Origin: Saccopteryx bilineata | Taxonomy: Eukaryota > Chordata > Mammalia > Chiroptera > Emballonuridae | Length of the DNA: 64,000 nucleotides | Assembly (NCBI RefSeq): GCF_036850765.1 | Contig: NC_089492.1 | Location: 182,296,106 to 182,360,105, forward strand | Direction: 5' to 3' | In this document: positions 45,740 through 58,029 of the stretch, piece by piece | Numbering within the stretch: position 1 is the stretch's first letter | Layout: each line of letters starts with the position of its first letter | The notes under the pieces: generated by a model | Told to the model about the DNA's origin: nothing | Seen by the model: the letters and a program-made list of their open reading frames with translations, nothing else | Database searches by the model: none | Program-made: the position numbers and the translations under genes

Positions 45740-47228
45740 TTAGTGAAAAAGAAATTTTTTAAAAATCTTGAAACAAGCAAAAATGGAAACACAGCATGCC
45801 AAAATTTATGAGAAACAAACAAGGCAGTCCTAAGAGGGAAGTTTCTAATGATTAATGTTTACATTAAGAAAGGAGATAACAAATATCAGAGCAGTAATAA
45901 GTAAAGAATAGAAAACAAATAGAAAAGATCAACTAGACCAAGAGCTTATTTTTTGAAAAGATAAACAAAATTGACAAATCTTTTGCTAGCCTTACCAAGA
46001 GAAAGAAAACTCAAATAAATAAAATAAATCAAAGAGTAGACATCACAGAAATAGAAAAGATTCTAAGAGGCTACTATGAACAATTATATGCTAACAAATT
46101 AGATAACCTAAAATAAATAGATAAATTTTTTAAAAACATACAATCTACCAAGATAGGATCATGAAGAAACAGAAAATCTGAGCAGACCAGTAACAAATAA
46201 AGAGATTGAATCAGTAATCAAAAACTTTTCAAGAAAGAAAGCCCAGGACCAGACAGCTTTCCTGGTGAATTCTACCAAACATTTAAAGAAGAATTAATGC
46301 CAATATTTCTTTAACTCTTCCAAAAAATGTAAGAGAAGGGGACACTCTCAAATTTATTTTACAAGGCCAGCATTGCCCTGATACCAAAGCCAGATAAGGA
46401 TACTACAAGAAATAAAAACGACCAACCAATATTCCTTATGAATACAAATGCAAAATTTTCAACAAAATACTAGCAAACTAATTAAACAGCATATTAAAGG
46501 GATTATACACTATGGTCAAATGGGATTTACCCCTGGGATGGAAGGATAGTTCAACATACACAAATCAATAATGTGATACACTACATTAATAAAATGAAAG
46601 ATAAAAATCATGTAATCATCTCAATAGAAACAGAAAAATGTATTTGACAAAACTCAAAATCCTTTCATGATAAAAACTCTCAACATACTTTGTGTAGAAG
46701 GAACATACCTCAATATAATAAAGGCTATATACAACAAGCCCACAGCTAACATCAATGTTCAAAGGTTGAAACTTTCCGTCTAAGATCAGAAATAAGGAAC
46801 CTACTCTCACCATTACTATTCAACCTTGTACTAGAAGTCCTAGCCAGAGCAACAGGCAAAATAAATAAATAAGTAAAAGACATCCAAATCAGAAAAGAAG
46901 AAGTACAATTATCTTTGTTCACAGATGACATAATCTTGTACACAGAAAATCCTAATGACTTCACCAAAAAACTGTTAAAAACTAATTTTTGAATTCAGTA
47001 AAGTTGCAGAATACAAAATCAGCATACAAAAAAGATTGCACTTTTACATACTAAAAATAACTATTTGAAAAAGAAATAAAGAAGGCAATCTCATTTATAA
47101 TAACATCAAAAACAATAAAATACTTAGAAATAAATTTAAAACAGGAGGTAAAAGATCTATACACTGAAAACTGTAAGACATTGACAAAAGTGATTGAAGA
47201 AGACACAAATAAGTGGAAAGATGATTTG
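45740..47228 (+). mobile_element. Old L1 ORF2 fragment
   Basis: The nucleotide order parallels ORF2 of the young L1s. 'GAGCTTATTTTTTGAAAAGA' (45941) corresponds to 'GAGCTGGTTCTTTGAAAAGG' (313). Later come the RT A region ('AATCATCTCAATAGAAACAG', 46614), the FADD-equivalent 'CACAGATGACATAATCTTGT' (46920) and 'GACACAAATAAGTGGAAAG' at the end. Every frame is broken. It is truncated at both ends and much more diverged than the copies at 10 and 31 kb. Confidence 0.88.
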
Positions 47229-47500
47229 CTTAAGAAATTGTGCTGCTCTAGGGAAAGCACATTGGTGATGAAGTTATCACAAGAGTGGCACTGGTTGGCT
47301 GAGCACTGACATACCAAGCTCCATCCATCCATTTGAGGAGAGATCACCTGCCTGGCTACATGTACTTGGTGGTCTGGCTATTGCAGAGTTAACAGGCCAA
47401 ATAAGAGCTGCATTTGACAGGCGGATGCCACCTGGCTTTCAGCAATAAAACTTTGGTGCCAACAAGACCTGTGGTTTCTTCACTGATGGTGTAGATCAAG
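47229..47500 (+). repeat. Possible LTR-like fragment
   Basis: The 'CAGCAATAAAACTTTGGTGC' block (47440-47459) with a following GT-rich 'CCTGTGGTTTCTTCAC' resembles an LTR polyadenylation/U5 region. There is no other support, and it could also be unique DNA. Confidence 0.3.
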
Positions 47501-47679
47501 AGACATCCTTAATGTGCATTTTCTGCATGGCTGCCACCCAACTACCCTTAGGAAAAAACACAAAAAGTTTTAAATCTACCTTTCAGGACACCTTTGTTAA
47601 AGGAGGCAGTTATGAGAGCTGCAGTTGTGATCAGCCTAGTAAGCACTGACCAAACAAAAGAAGCTGAAGCCTCGCGAGG

Positions 47680-47795
47680 TCAGCAATGGTGTTTCACTCT
47701 CCATCGTGTCCCCAGCATCTGGCACAGTGCACAGCATGTTCTGGGCTTTGAGTTAACTATTGTTGAATAGATGGATGAAAGAATGAATGAATGGG
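47680..47795 (+). repeat. L2 3'-end relic
   Basis: 'GTGTCCCCAGCATCTGGCAC' followed by 'TTGTTGAATAGATGGATGAA' and GAATGAATG repeats is the typical 3' terminus of LINE-2. Confidence 0.7.
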
Positions 47796-48722
47796 AGTGC
47801 TTCAGGTGTGAGGGAAGACAGCACTAGTTCAGAGATGGAAATTCAACTTCAGAGGTCGTGCAAGGATATAGGTCCAGCTGCTTTAATTAGCACTCATCAT
47901 TTCATTCACAGCCCTATGCAGCAGACTGCTACAGCTGCATTGTTTTCTCATCATCACTGTATCACATATATCACCTCTGATGATCCCTGCTTTCTACTCA
48001 TCTGAGTCACTCTTTATATAAACCACAAGTAAAGCAATCGAGGGAAAATCAGCAGTAACATAGCAGACTTTTCTACACTTTAGTTTCACATTGTTAAGAA
48101 GCCAAGCAGAGGAATGTATAAAAGTTAGGGGGGGGGGGTAATTGAAATGGATGCAATGAATACTCTTTCTGTGTTTGTGAGTATGTGTATGTGCATGCAC
48201 ACAACGGTGAGCATGCGTTCATAAATAAGATAATTTAAGAGATGTCAATTGGCAAAGGAGAAATACACATTTTTAATGAATTCTCCAATAAGCAAAAGCA
48301 AACATGAGATAAAACCAGTGTGTGCTCCTCTGTTCCTATGCTTTCCTGCTTGGTGTCTTCCTAATCCACTGTTTGCAAAAAGCCCTTGAGAAATGTTCTA
48401 CTTAACAAAACATCCAAATTCTGACTTTGCCACACATTCATGGAAAGGCAATTTCCTTTATGTGTCCTCTAACTGCAACCCCATATTTCTCTTGGCCTTC
48501 AACCTTCCTTTCATTTTTCTTTTTATGCTATATTTCTTCAACTTCTTTTCCTCCCACTCAAGTGTTATAAGATCCCGTGCCTATTATCAATCATACTCCA
48601 ATTTTCTAAAATAAAAATGAGGACATAGTCTGAAACGTATAAATGCTGCCATGGGAACTTGTGATTGGCTCCTTCAGAAAGTAGAGGGCCAGATGAAGTT
48701 AGAATAGATTTATTAGTGTAAG
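47796..48722. other. Unassigned DNA
   Basis: No gene. A G run of ten at 48129-48138 and GT-rich text at 48170-48205 are simple sequence. Confidence 0.3.
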
Positions 48723-48905
48723 AGCCCTAGCCAGGTAGCTCAGTTGGAGTATCATCCCAATATGCCAAGACTGCAGGTTCAATCCCTGGTCAGGGAACAT
48801 ACAAGAATCAACCAATGAATGCAAAATAAGTGGGGCAACAAATGGATCGTGTGTTCTCTCTCGCTTTCTCTCTCTCTAAAATCAATAGATTAATTTTTTT
48901 TAAAT
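48723..48905 (+). mobile_element. Ves-type tRNA-derived SINE (short, old form)
   Basis: The head 'GCCCTAGCCAGGTAGCTCAG' (A box) is followed by the B box 'GGTTCAATCCC' (48777-48787), 'GTCAGGGAACATACAAGAAT', a CT-rich run and an A/T-rich tail near 48880-48905. It is a shorter design than the 390-bp SINEs. Substitutions suggest greater age. Confidence 0.88.
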
Positions 48906-48991
48906 GCTCTAAAAGGTAAAAGGGAGATGAGGCCAGTGGTGAAAGCCTTCAGATCGGACGTCTGATACTTATGAAAGAATCAGGGTTCAAC

Positions 48992-48994
<3 letters not shown>

Positions 48995-49036
<42 letters not shown>
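48995..49036. repeat. (GT)n microsatellite
   Basis: About 21 GT units, flanking an old interspersed repeat on its right. Confidence 0.97.
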
Positions 49037-49041
<5 letters not shown>

Positions 49042-49390
49042 AGAGAGAAATTTATCTCAGGTAATTGGCCCCTGTGATATGCAGTTTTGGAGGCTAACTA
49101 GTTTAACACCTGTAGGACAGGCTGGCAGGCTGGAAACTCAGGCAAGACTGATACAGAATTTCTTGAGGCAGAATTCCTTCTTCTCCAGGAAACATGTTCT
49201 TGCTCCCAAGGTCCTCAACTAATAAGGCCCATCCACATTATGGAAGATAACCTCATTTACTTAAAGTCAACTCATTGTGGATTGTTAACCACTTCTACAA
49301 AGTGCCTTCACAGTACCACCTAGATTATTGTTTGATTATATAATGGGATACTATGGTCTAGCAAAATTGACATGTAAAACCAACCATCAT
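49037..49390 (+). repeat. Ancestral mammalian repeat (family not assigned)
   Basis: The sequence from 'ACTAATAAGGCCCATCCACA' to 'GGGATACTATGGTCTAGCAA' and 'AACCAACCATCATG' follows a familiar mid-age placental repeat end. I cannot name the family with confidence. Confidence 0.5.
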
Positions 49391-51065
49391 GAGGGAGAAG
49401 GAAGGAAACTTGAGTAGAAAGAGTCTCTATGTAAAGGTCAGCTCTGAGAAAGTCTCAGCTAGCTCAATGGGAATCTCTAGGGCAGAGTCCACACCAGCCA
49501 AAAACCTAGACCACCGCCATGCTCAGCCATTGGCTGGAAACTGCCCAGGAAGAGCATGGCCTCAACTCAAACATAGTGGCACATGCCAAAGGTTCTGCAG
49601 CTGGAGGCTATCAACTGACTGCACCCTTGACCAGAGAAGAGAAAGAGATACAGAACATACAGTCATTGGACATTCCCATCTTCCACCCTCTTCTCATACC
49701 TTATTCAAACACCTAAATTCCCCCTTTCATATTGTCCATGAAGCAGCATTTACAGTCCTGGTCTTTTCTTTTTCTTCCTCTTAATTCTTGTCCAGTGTTT
49801 CCTCCAGGTCTCTCCTCTTCCACTTTCTTCTTCATTTCCCCTCAATTCTCTCCCAGCTTCCTTGTGCTGTTTATAAAGTCTGCTGTGCCACCTCCCTTTC
49901 CTGACCCTCCAAGAGAAAGGAGCAGGGCTCCTGGGCCGGCTGATGTATGCTGGAGGGGGTTCTCAGCACCCCTCTCAGCCATGGCGAAGAGGGGCAGGCT
50001 GGCACTAACCCAAATGCATGCTTAAATAATGGGCATGCCAGTGCTGGAAAATTAAAACACAGCATGGAATTGCTGAATTCACAATTTTATTGTCACTGAT
50101 TGCCTGGTGGCTCTGCATATGGAGAAAATCTTCACAGCTTCTTTTATTTTCCATGGCTTGGTTAATGTGCAGATAATTTTAGTGGTAAGCTTTTTATTCC
50201 CCCTCCATTTATTTGTTCCTTCCTTCCCCTTCCAATCAGGCAAAACAGAGAATAAATTCACACTTGTTACAAAAAGCGCTTCATATTTCAGCTTATTGGT
50301 TACATTTAATAGAATAGTATTTTGTAACTAAAAGATTCTTACAAAACATCTATCCTGGCCTCATTCACACTTTGCAGATAAAGAAGGTGATTTTTTAAAG
50401 GTCGCATAAGAAAGTTGTGGGGAAAAGAGCTAAAGTCAAGTTCTTGACCCCTCAGCACAGTGGGTGCCATGTCTTCCTTCTGAGGGGTCGAATGAAGAGG
50501 TAGACAAGATGGATGTCATTGTTTCCCATTTACAGGTAAGGAATCTGATCTGAGTATCAGTACTTCCCAGAAAGGGCATAACCAGATCTCCTGACCCTTT
50601 TTTTTTTTTTTTTAACTATTTTCAGCACATGGTTGTCTTTGCTCAATATAAGAGTAGTTAGCTTTCCTGTGTGAATTAGAGGTGGAGCATGACATCTTCC
50701 TTACACACAGAAATATAGCACCTGTGGAATCTATCTGTCATGGAATAACACTGAGAGAGAACAGCATCTATCATCTGTGCAGTGATTCACAGTTGTCAAC
50801 ATTACCCCGTACTGGTCATTGTAGGTGGTCTCCATAGTTGCTCCAGGAGGAGGTGAGGCCATGTTTCCATTTTTATGGTAAAGGAATCAAAGTCTCAGAA
50901 AGTAAATGATTTGCCCAAATCACTTATTAAGTGAGAAGATCAGGACTGGAAACCTGCATCCTCTGATATCCAGGGCCCTTTATATCCATCAACCAGCTTA
51001 TGGCTACTGGAGGTTTCTGATAGAATAGTCTTCTACACACAGCCATGAAATGACAGGAACAGCCT
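49391..51065. other. Mostly unique DNA with a MIR trace
   Basis: The region 50050-50330 is AT-rich, repeat-free and conserved-looking in composition. A MIR relic lies at 50770-51000 (complement; 'TGATTTGCCCAAATCACTTA' equivalents). The overlapping frames at 49389-49784 show no known protein. Confidence 0.35.
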
Positions 51066-51069
51066 GCTT

Positions 51070-51955
51070 CATAGTTAGCCACTTTCTAACCTCAGTGCCA
51101 TTTTTCTTGTTCATGCTACTGTCATTTTTACTTCAATCCACATAACAGTTTCCTAACTAGCCTTCTTGCCTCCACCCTTGCTGCCTGCCAGTCCACATGC
51201 CATGCTGTTATGTGTGGCAGCCAGAGTGACCTTCCTAAAGCAATTGTCCATGCACTCTCAAATATGCATGTGTTTATAAGGTACATTCAGTGTTACCATA
51301 TCAAATGCAGGTGTGAAACATATACAAAAATAGAAAAAATTTAAGAGTGCATTAATTAAAGGAACTAATATTTTCTTATTATTCTGTTTTAGAGAAATTA
51401 CTCAAAAGTACAAGTCTGATCCCTTCCTTGCTAAACATCAACACTGACCTAAGATTAAAACCCAAACCAAATATGAAGGTCTTCAGGATGTGACCCTGAC
51501 CTTCTCTCAATCTTAATCTCTTGCTATTTCTCACCTGAATTCCAAGCAAATAAACACTCCAATTTCCCTGCTCCTACTCAGCTGTCAGTGGGCTTCCTTC
51601 TCTGCTATCATTTCCGCCTGGAACACAATTATCCTCCCTCTGCCTTTTTCCTTTTTCTTCCTCTTCTTGCCAGCTAATACCTACTGGACCCTCAGGTCTT
51701 GAATTAAGCTTAACTTCCTGTGGAAGGCTGTCCTGCCTCCTCTGAGACGAGCTCAGGGGCTTCTAAGTGCCCTTTAGTAGCACTTACCACACTGGAAAGT
51801 CATTTTCATTTTCTATTTATTTGCCTTTATTTCCCAGTAGACCATGAGCTTCTTGAAGGCAAAGTGTGGGGTTTGGTGACCATTTACTCTCCAGCGCTAT
51901 TAAGGTGCTGAGTGTGTCACAACTATTTGTTAAAGAATCAATGAATATCTGCTCT
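51070..51955 (+). mobile_element. LINE-2 3' region relic
   Basis: Blocks typical of L2 occur in order: 'GCCAGAGTGACCTTCCTAAA', 'CTGACCTTCTCTC', 'CTCCCTCTGCC' near the 'CGCCTGGAACACAATT' block, 'CATGAGCTTCTTGAAGGCAA' (51843-51862), and a terminal ACAACTATTTGTTAAAGAATC-like end near 51920-51950. Heavily diverged, as expected for an L2. The open frames here are not genes. Confidence 0.7.
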
Positions 51956-52039
51956 CGGTTCCAGTGTTTTTGTTCAGTGGAAAATAGAGAATACAACCAG
52001 CCCATCAATCATGTCATTCTCATGGGGTATGATATTTTT

Positions 52040-52598
52040 TTTTTCTTTTTTTTTTTTTTTTTTTTTAATAATTTTATTTTTTTAATGGGGTGACATCAAT
52101 AAATCAGGATACATATATTCAAAGATAACAAGTCCAGGTTATCTTGTCATTCAATTATGTTGCATACCCACCACCCAAAGTCAGATTGTCCTCCGTCACC
52201 CTCTATCTTGTTCTCTCTGTGCCCCTCCCCCTCCCCCTTTCCCTCCCCCATTCCCCCCTCCCCCCCGTAACCACCACACTCTTATCAATGTCTCTTAGTT
52301 TCACTATTATGTCCCACCTACTTATGGAATAATACAGTTCCTGTTTTTTTCTGATTTACTTATTTCGCTTCGTATCATGTTATCAAGATCCCACCATTTT
52401 GCTGTAAATGTTCCGATGTCATCATTTCTTATGGCTGAGTAGTATTCCATAGTGTATATGTGCCACATCTTCTTTATCCAGTCATCTATTGATGGGCTTT
52501 TTGGTTCTTTCCATGTCCTGGCCACTGTGAACAATGCTGCAATAAACATGGGGCTGCATGTGTCTTTACGTATCAATGTTTCTGAGTTTTGGGGATAT
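52040..52598 (-). mobile_element. 5'-truncated LINE-1 tail, antisense, with 18-bp target duplication
   Basis: The T-run at 52040-52070 is the complement of the poly(A) tail. The complement then runs through the 3' UTR (C-rich tract 52226-52266) into the last ORF2 codons (minus-strand frame 52322-52576, '[20 protein letters not shown]'). The exact duplication 'atggggtatgatattttt' at 52022-52039 and 52599-52616 fixes both ends, so the insertion is about 559 bp and was made by target-primed reverse transcription. Confidence 0.95.
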
Positions 52599-52718
52599 AT
52601 GGGGTATGATATTTTTGATACCCACTTTCTCTTTCAAACTTCCCAGGGGGGAATTTTTCCCTTATGTGGGGAAAAAAGTGTGGGTACTCCATATGCTATG
52701 ACTTTCTGTTCCCTCTTG

Positions 52719-52910
52719 CAGGGGTCTCCAAACTTTTTACACAGGGGGCCAGTTCACTGTCCCTCAGACCATTGGAGGGCTGCCAAATACAGTGGTCCTC
52801 TCACTGACCACCAATGAAAAAGGTGCCCCTTCCAGAAGTGCAGTGGGGGCTGGATAAATGGCCTCAGGGGGGCGCATTGCGGCCTGTGGGCCGTAGTTTG
52901 GGGAAGCCTG
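52719..52910. mobile_element. hAT-superfamily MITE, short copy (192 bp)
   Basis: The ends 'caggggtctccaaact' and 'agtttggggaagcctg' match the inverted repeats of the 10561-10891 element with few changes, and both subterminal blocks are shared ('TTTACACAGGGGGCCAGTTC'; 'CTCACTGACCACCAATGAAA'). The AT-rich centre of the longer copy is missing. The flanking 8-mers 'ccctcttg' and 'catcacac' differ, so the target duplication has decayed or the ends were altered. Confidence 0.9.
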
Positions 52911-53019
52911 CATCACACAGTTCTTTTAAGTCTCAACCATGTTCAAATAACTTAGTAATTAATGGTGTGCTGCCCAATACACCAAACACTTCAGGATTCA
53001 CAGGAAGATGGTGAGGAAG

Positions 53020-53490
53020 GAAAAATTTAGGGTCCCTGCCTAGGTCTCAACAGTAATCTGATAAAGAAAGAATGAAAGGAGAAAAGTGCAAGTTTATTTA
53101 CTGTAAATTTTACATGACATGGAGCCTTCATGGGGAAAGAAAAATCCAAAGAAAGAGTTAGACCTGTACGTTTAGTGTGAGGTTTGATGGAGAGTGGGCA
53201 GTATGACAGGATAGTATGAGGTCAGTGCAATGAACTGGGGAAAACTTAGCAAGGCCTGTGTGTCCAGATATTTTTTCAGTGTCCTCATGTTTTTGGAGGC
53301 AAGGTTGATCCTCTCTTTTGAGAGGCACCTGTCACCTGAGGATTTTATGGCCTGTTTTAGGAAAGAATGGTAGGGCAAAGGTCAGAGTGACCTTCTTGCC
53401 TTTGCCGTTTTCTCAAACTCTTTCAATTTAATATATATTCAGCTGCCGTATTTGGGGGTAATATGTCCTGAACTCAACTGAGATATAATA
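53020..53490 (-). mobile_element. Endogenous retrovirus LTR (family A), antisense
   Basis: On the minus strand the start is near 53490 ('GTTCAGGACATATTACCCCC') and the polyadenylation region near 53095 (CAGTAAATAAACTTGC). The complement matches 30630-31160 in block order, including the 'CAAACCTCA' and 'CATGAAGG' words. Confidence 0.65.
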
Positions 53491-53494
53491 TCTC

Positions 53495-55160
53495 CTTCTC
53501 CACCAATTGTGAACTGACTCTCTTTGGGAAATGGTATGCTTGCCTTTTTACCTTTTTTGGTCTATTTTCTCCCCATCTACTGGCTATAAATTCTAACCTT
53601 TTAGGGTAGAAAAGAAAGGAAAGGGAGGTAATAAAGTCCTTGATTGACAGATACTGCCATACAATGGCATCATGGCCTCTGGACCTTACAGATGTTTCAA
53701 GTTGATTTTTTCTTGTGGACACTTACACTGTTCTCTCTTCTTGCCTCTTAAAGTTTTGCTGTACTCTTTCCAAATTAGCCCCAGGCCAATAACACCAAAC
53801 TGGGTGCTTCTCAGTCCCTGGGATGCAGCCCCCTTCTGGTGACTATAGGTCACTAAAGCTCTTCCAAGGACGCATCTGGCATGAATATTCTATGAGTTCC
53901 CAGTTGCAGAGGATGTGTATTCAGCTCTCTGAGTGGTTTGTTTAAGTCCCTTTCACTGGGTGTGAAGGAAGAGTCAGATATCTAGTGAGAAGTTCAATGA
54001 GAGAAAGATGGTCAAAGAGGGAAGACTGTAAAGGTAGGTTGCAGTTTTGACTCTAGCTCCTCCATGGTGAATAGACACAAGTACCGAACTTGCCTGGGGG
54101 CTAGGGATGAAAAGATGATACCCAGGAGTTGAGGTCCCCAGGAGCTCACCAGAAAGGGGTTGGCATGGGTACCCTTAGTGCCTCTATCTACCACATGATT
54201 ATGCAATTCCATGGAAAGGAGATTACACAGAAAATCCTGAGACCTCAGTCTGAATTTCCTTTCTTGATTGCTGAAAACATTAGGTTAAAAAAGTGAAGAA
54301 AAGTGAATGGAGACCTTCTCTAACAGGTTTTCTCTAGAATTGGCCTTTCTGAATTGCAGATAATTTCTCTGTATTTCCAAGTCAGGGATCAAGATGAGCA
54401 GGCAATGATCTGCATTCCATTTATCAATGCTCTATCTCTTGCTTATTCAAAAGGTGAAATTTTCTATAGTGATTAGATTGACTTTTAAACATTCAGTTAA
54501 TGAAAAATACACAGTCATCTTAAAGTGAGTAATCTGTCCCTTAATGCTGGCATTTATTATTCCATTCCTCAGAATGTGTTGTAAGATAGCTATTTTATGT
54601 GGAACCTGTCTAAGGTACTATTGCAAGATGAGACTTCCTGCAGCCTTTTAGAGTAGGAAAAAAAATTTTTTTCATGGGACGTCACTCAATGGACAGTTTT
54701 AAAAAACCCAAATGAAGTCATAAAATGCATGCATGTCTCTAATAGTATGTTCTTGAGATTATCATCAAAAGGCCTTACTAAAATACTCGCAGTCTAGAAG
54801 TGGAAAAATGAAGGCATTTTCTCCTTTCAAGGTCTTTGTTTTCAACTTAGTGGGATTCTAATACAAAAACATCCAATGAGATGAACCATTTAAATAGCAA
54901 TGCCAGGTCTGACACAAAAATTCACCAACACAAGGAAATGACCACTTAATCTGAAAACTCAGGGTAGCCATGCTGCCCTAAGCTCTGACTATTGAGCCAA
55001 TAAAATAAGGAGAAGGAAGACCTGCAGTAAGAGTTGAGGCAAGAATGTATCACAGGGATTCCTAGACACAGTGTAAAATTCTGGGCTTTGATGGTAGTCA
55101 GAATCTTTACTCCTTAAGGAAGTGTTTTGGAGCTCTAAATGCAATTCCTTTGTTTTCTTT
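53495..55160. other. Unassigned DNA
   Basis: No gene. Some of 53495-53760 may continue the LTR or its internal region. The rest appears unique. Confidence 0.3.
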
Positions 55161-55167
55161 GAGAAGG

Positions 55168-55230
55168 GGTGTGTGTGTGTGTACGTGTGTGTGTACATGT
55201 GTGTGTACGTGTATATATGTGTGTGTGTAT
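55168..55230. repeat. Imperfect (TG)n microsatellite
   Basis: GT units interrupted by TACG and TACA words. Confidence 0.9.
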
Positions 55231-56055
55231 TTAAAGCTAAATGGCATTTTAGAGCTTAAGTGCTCAAGTCCACAAACAGTGAATAGACCATATGGTCTGT
55301 TGTAGAATAAGTAATTACAGACTTATTAAAAATACATGTTAATTTTACTCACTGACACACCATGATAATGGCTTCCTCAGGATCTAATTCATTCTGCCAA
55401 ATATACTTATCTATTTCTGGTGCAGGAAACTCTCATCTTGATCAAATGGCTTCAGCGAGATTCAAGCTGACCCAGTCTTACACCAAAGAAAAGTCATTAT
55501 TTTTCAGTGATATAGACAATTTAGGATTATTTTCTCTGTTTCCCTTTAAATTCTAATTTCAAGCCAGAGGCAGATAAAGCCTTAAATTGAAAAGAGGTAG
55601 GCGAAGCCAATAATTTCACAGGAGGTAAGACATAAATTTCTTTGAATTGCTTCTTTAAAGAATGTAGTACTCATATAGGTTAACCAGCTCAGAGATACTT
55701 GAAAATGGGTTTACAAATTTTATTCCAATCTGATTTGGAAAAAGTTCCTTTGCCATTTCTTCCAGCTGCTAATGACTTATCTATGCTTCTCAAATTTTAG
55801 TATGATGATAAATCAGGGCAGGGTGAGGGGGGATTTTGTAAAATGTAGATTCTCAGTAGTTTGGGGTGGGGCCTGAGCTCCAGCTTTTCTAACAAGCTCC
55901 CTGGTGCTGCTGATGTGCTGGTCCAGGGACCAGTCTGAGTAGTAAGCTCTTTGCTGACTGATAAGATGCTCTAGCATTACTACATGCATACTAAAGCTTG
56001 TGAATGGACTAAGTGACTATGTTAGCAGTGTGGGAGTTAAAGAATGTTAATACAT
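55231..56055. other. Unassigned DNA
   Basis: No credible gene. The words 'TCAGTAGTTTGGGGTGGGGC' and 'GGTGCTGCTGATGTGCTGGT' (55853-55923) resemble a mid-age repeat trace of uncertain family. Confidence 0.3.
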
Positions 56056-56059
56056 TTTT

Positions 56060-56480
56060 CCCACTTTCTAAACTCTTCTGACTGGGCCAGTAACCAAATT
56101 AACAGAGACATATTAGTGGGAGAAAATCAAAGTTTAATACATGTGCATTGGTAATTCACTAAGATGTGATCATTCCACGAAAATGCCAAAGACAGTGCGG
56201 CAACATTGGCTATAGAGACATTTCTGGACAAAGGAGAAAAGGGCAGAGAGATTTACAAGTAGTCAAGAAAGAGTGGGGGGACACACATGGCAGGAAAATT
56301 CTTGCTAGGTGACTCACAATGAGACACGGAAGTATCTAGCTAACAGACACCACCCTGAAGCCCTCCTGTTTACCATACTTAATTCAAAGTAGGCCTAGGC
56401 AGCATCCTAAGGCCTTCCTGAAGCAGGTTTCTCTGTCTGAATCTCTTGGGCAGGAAAGGAGGAAGAAGATCAAAGGTTCT
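56060..56480 (-). mobile_element. LTR fragment, antisense
   Basis: On the minus strand, an LTR-like end lies near 56060-56150 (ATTAAACTTTGATTTTCTCC then TGTCTCTGTTAATTTGG, a polyadenylation/U5 layout). The upstream text includes 'GAGTCACCTAGCAAG'. It differs from family A, so a separate LTR family is likely. Confidence 0.5.
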
Positions 56481-57289
56481 TTCTGTTTGTTTTTTTTTTA
56501 TTCTAATAAACAGCTTAAAATCAATATAAAAAAAAGCAGTTTCAGGGTGGAGAATTTTGGTCCCTTTAGTAGGTTATTGGTTGAATATAGATTATAACTC
56601 AGGCCTTAATTCAAAATATTAATATTTGTTTTCTTAGACTTTTTTTCTTTAAGCATTAAAGTTTCTGTAGAGTTGGTCAACTGCACCAGAAGACCCTGGC
56701 CATCCATGGAGTACCATTCTGGAGCAGAAAGACAAAATACGTTTCTCTCTTATAACCTGGGCATGCCAGTCATTAATCTGAGGTCAATAAATAACCAAAA
56801 CCTTGTTGCCTCTGAGTACATAAAATTCAAATTAGAGCCATGCTTCTTTTTTTAATGGAAATATATTTATTATTTTAATGATGACAAAGAATATATCAAA
56901 CAAGAAATAATCTCATGTGTATTCTTTCCAAAGACAATTTAAATTTGTATTTCAGCAAAATATGACACATCATGGACATCTGAATAGGTGAAGCATTAGA
57001 TACAAACCCTGAAACACCAAGGCTAGTAACATGCACCAGATGCAAAGTGTCTGCTTTGATAAGCAACTCACTATTTGCTCTGGTCGTGTAGCATACTTTA
57101 TATATCGCAATGGTCAGGGTTCTTGGATTCAAGCAAAAGATACTAACTTATTTACTCTGAGCTGAAAAGGAATACATTGGAGTAGTACCAGAAGGTCACT
57201 GAACTGAAGACCAGAAAACTGAGCTCTGAAAATGGGCAGAAACCAAGGAAGGTTGGACAGTGGGGACACAGGCCGGACCTTGTAACAGG

Positions 57290-58020
57290 ATCACTCTGGT
57301 TAGGATTCATTCCCAGCCTCACTGAGCACTGTTACCGAAACCCCAATATTTTTCCCGGAGTCCACCTGCCTGAGCACACAGGCCCAAAGAAATGCACAAG
57401 CAGGACTTAGAAGTATAGAAAGAAAAAGACAGTTTAATATTGAAATAGTCAATTTGGAGATGGAAAGCTTATGCTTCTAAAGACCCAACTCCCTGCTGCT
57501 GTGTAGGTTACAGATTATATAGGGAAAAATGACAAGACACCATGGGTTATGGGTTCAGAGTCATGCTGGAAGCAGATGAATCAGAGTTGAGGTAAAGGTA
57601 ACAGATGACTTCTTTAGGTCTTGACAGCAGCTCTGAGGCCTTTTCCAGTATCCCTCTGTCCTATTTTATTATGAGAAAGTAGCCAGGGTGTTTTCCACTT
57701 CAGGGCTCAGGCGATATTATCCTCTAGAGGTCCAGACCATGCGACCATTAGTCAGGTCCTGGCTACTGCCTTCTGTTGTCTCAGGCTGCTGATTACCTGG
57801 GGAAAAGGTTAGGTCTCTACAGGTTATATGTACATATTTTCAGCACCATCAGATTCTGGACCCCCGGAAGTGGTTTTATAGCTTTATTCCAGACAGTAGA
57901 ACCTGAGGGGTGGAACAGTGAGTCCTGCTGTGGCATCAGAACCCACACAATGAAGGCTTCCCACAAGGTAATTAATTATAAACCAAACAAAGTTTAACAT
58001 TTTTCAATATCTTGTTTAAC
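57290..58020 (-). mobile_element. Possible LTR fragment, antisense
   Basis: The complement of 57420-57445 reads as a polyadenylation-like region (TATTAAACTGTC then TTTTTCTTTC), and the 'GGCCCAAAGAAATGCACAAG' text beside it suggests a retroviral LTR. Assignment is tentative. Confidence 0.35.
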
Positions 58021-58029
58021 CCTCATAAC

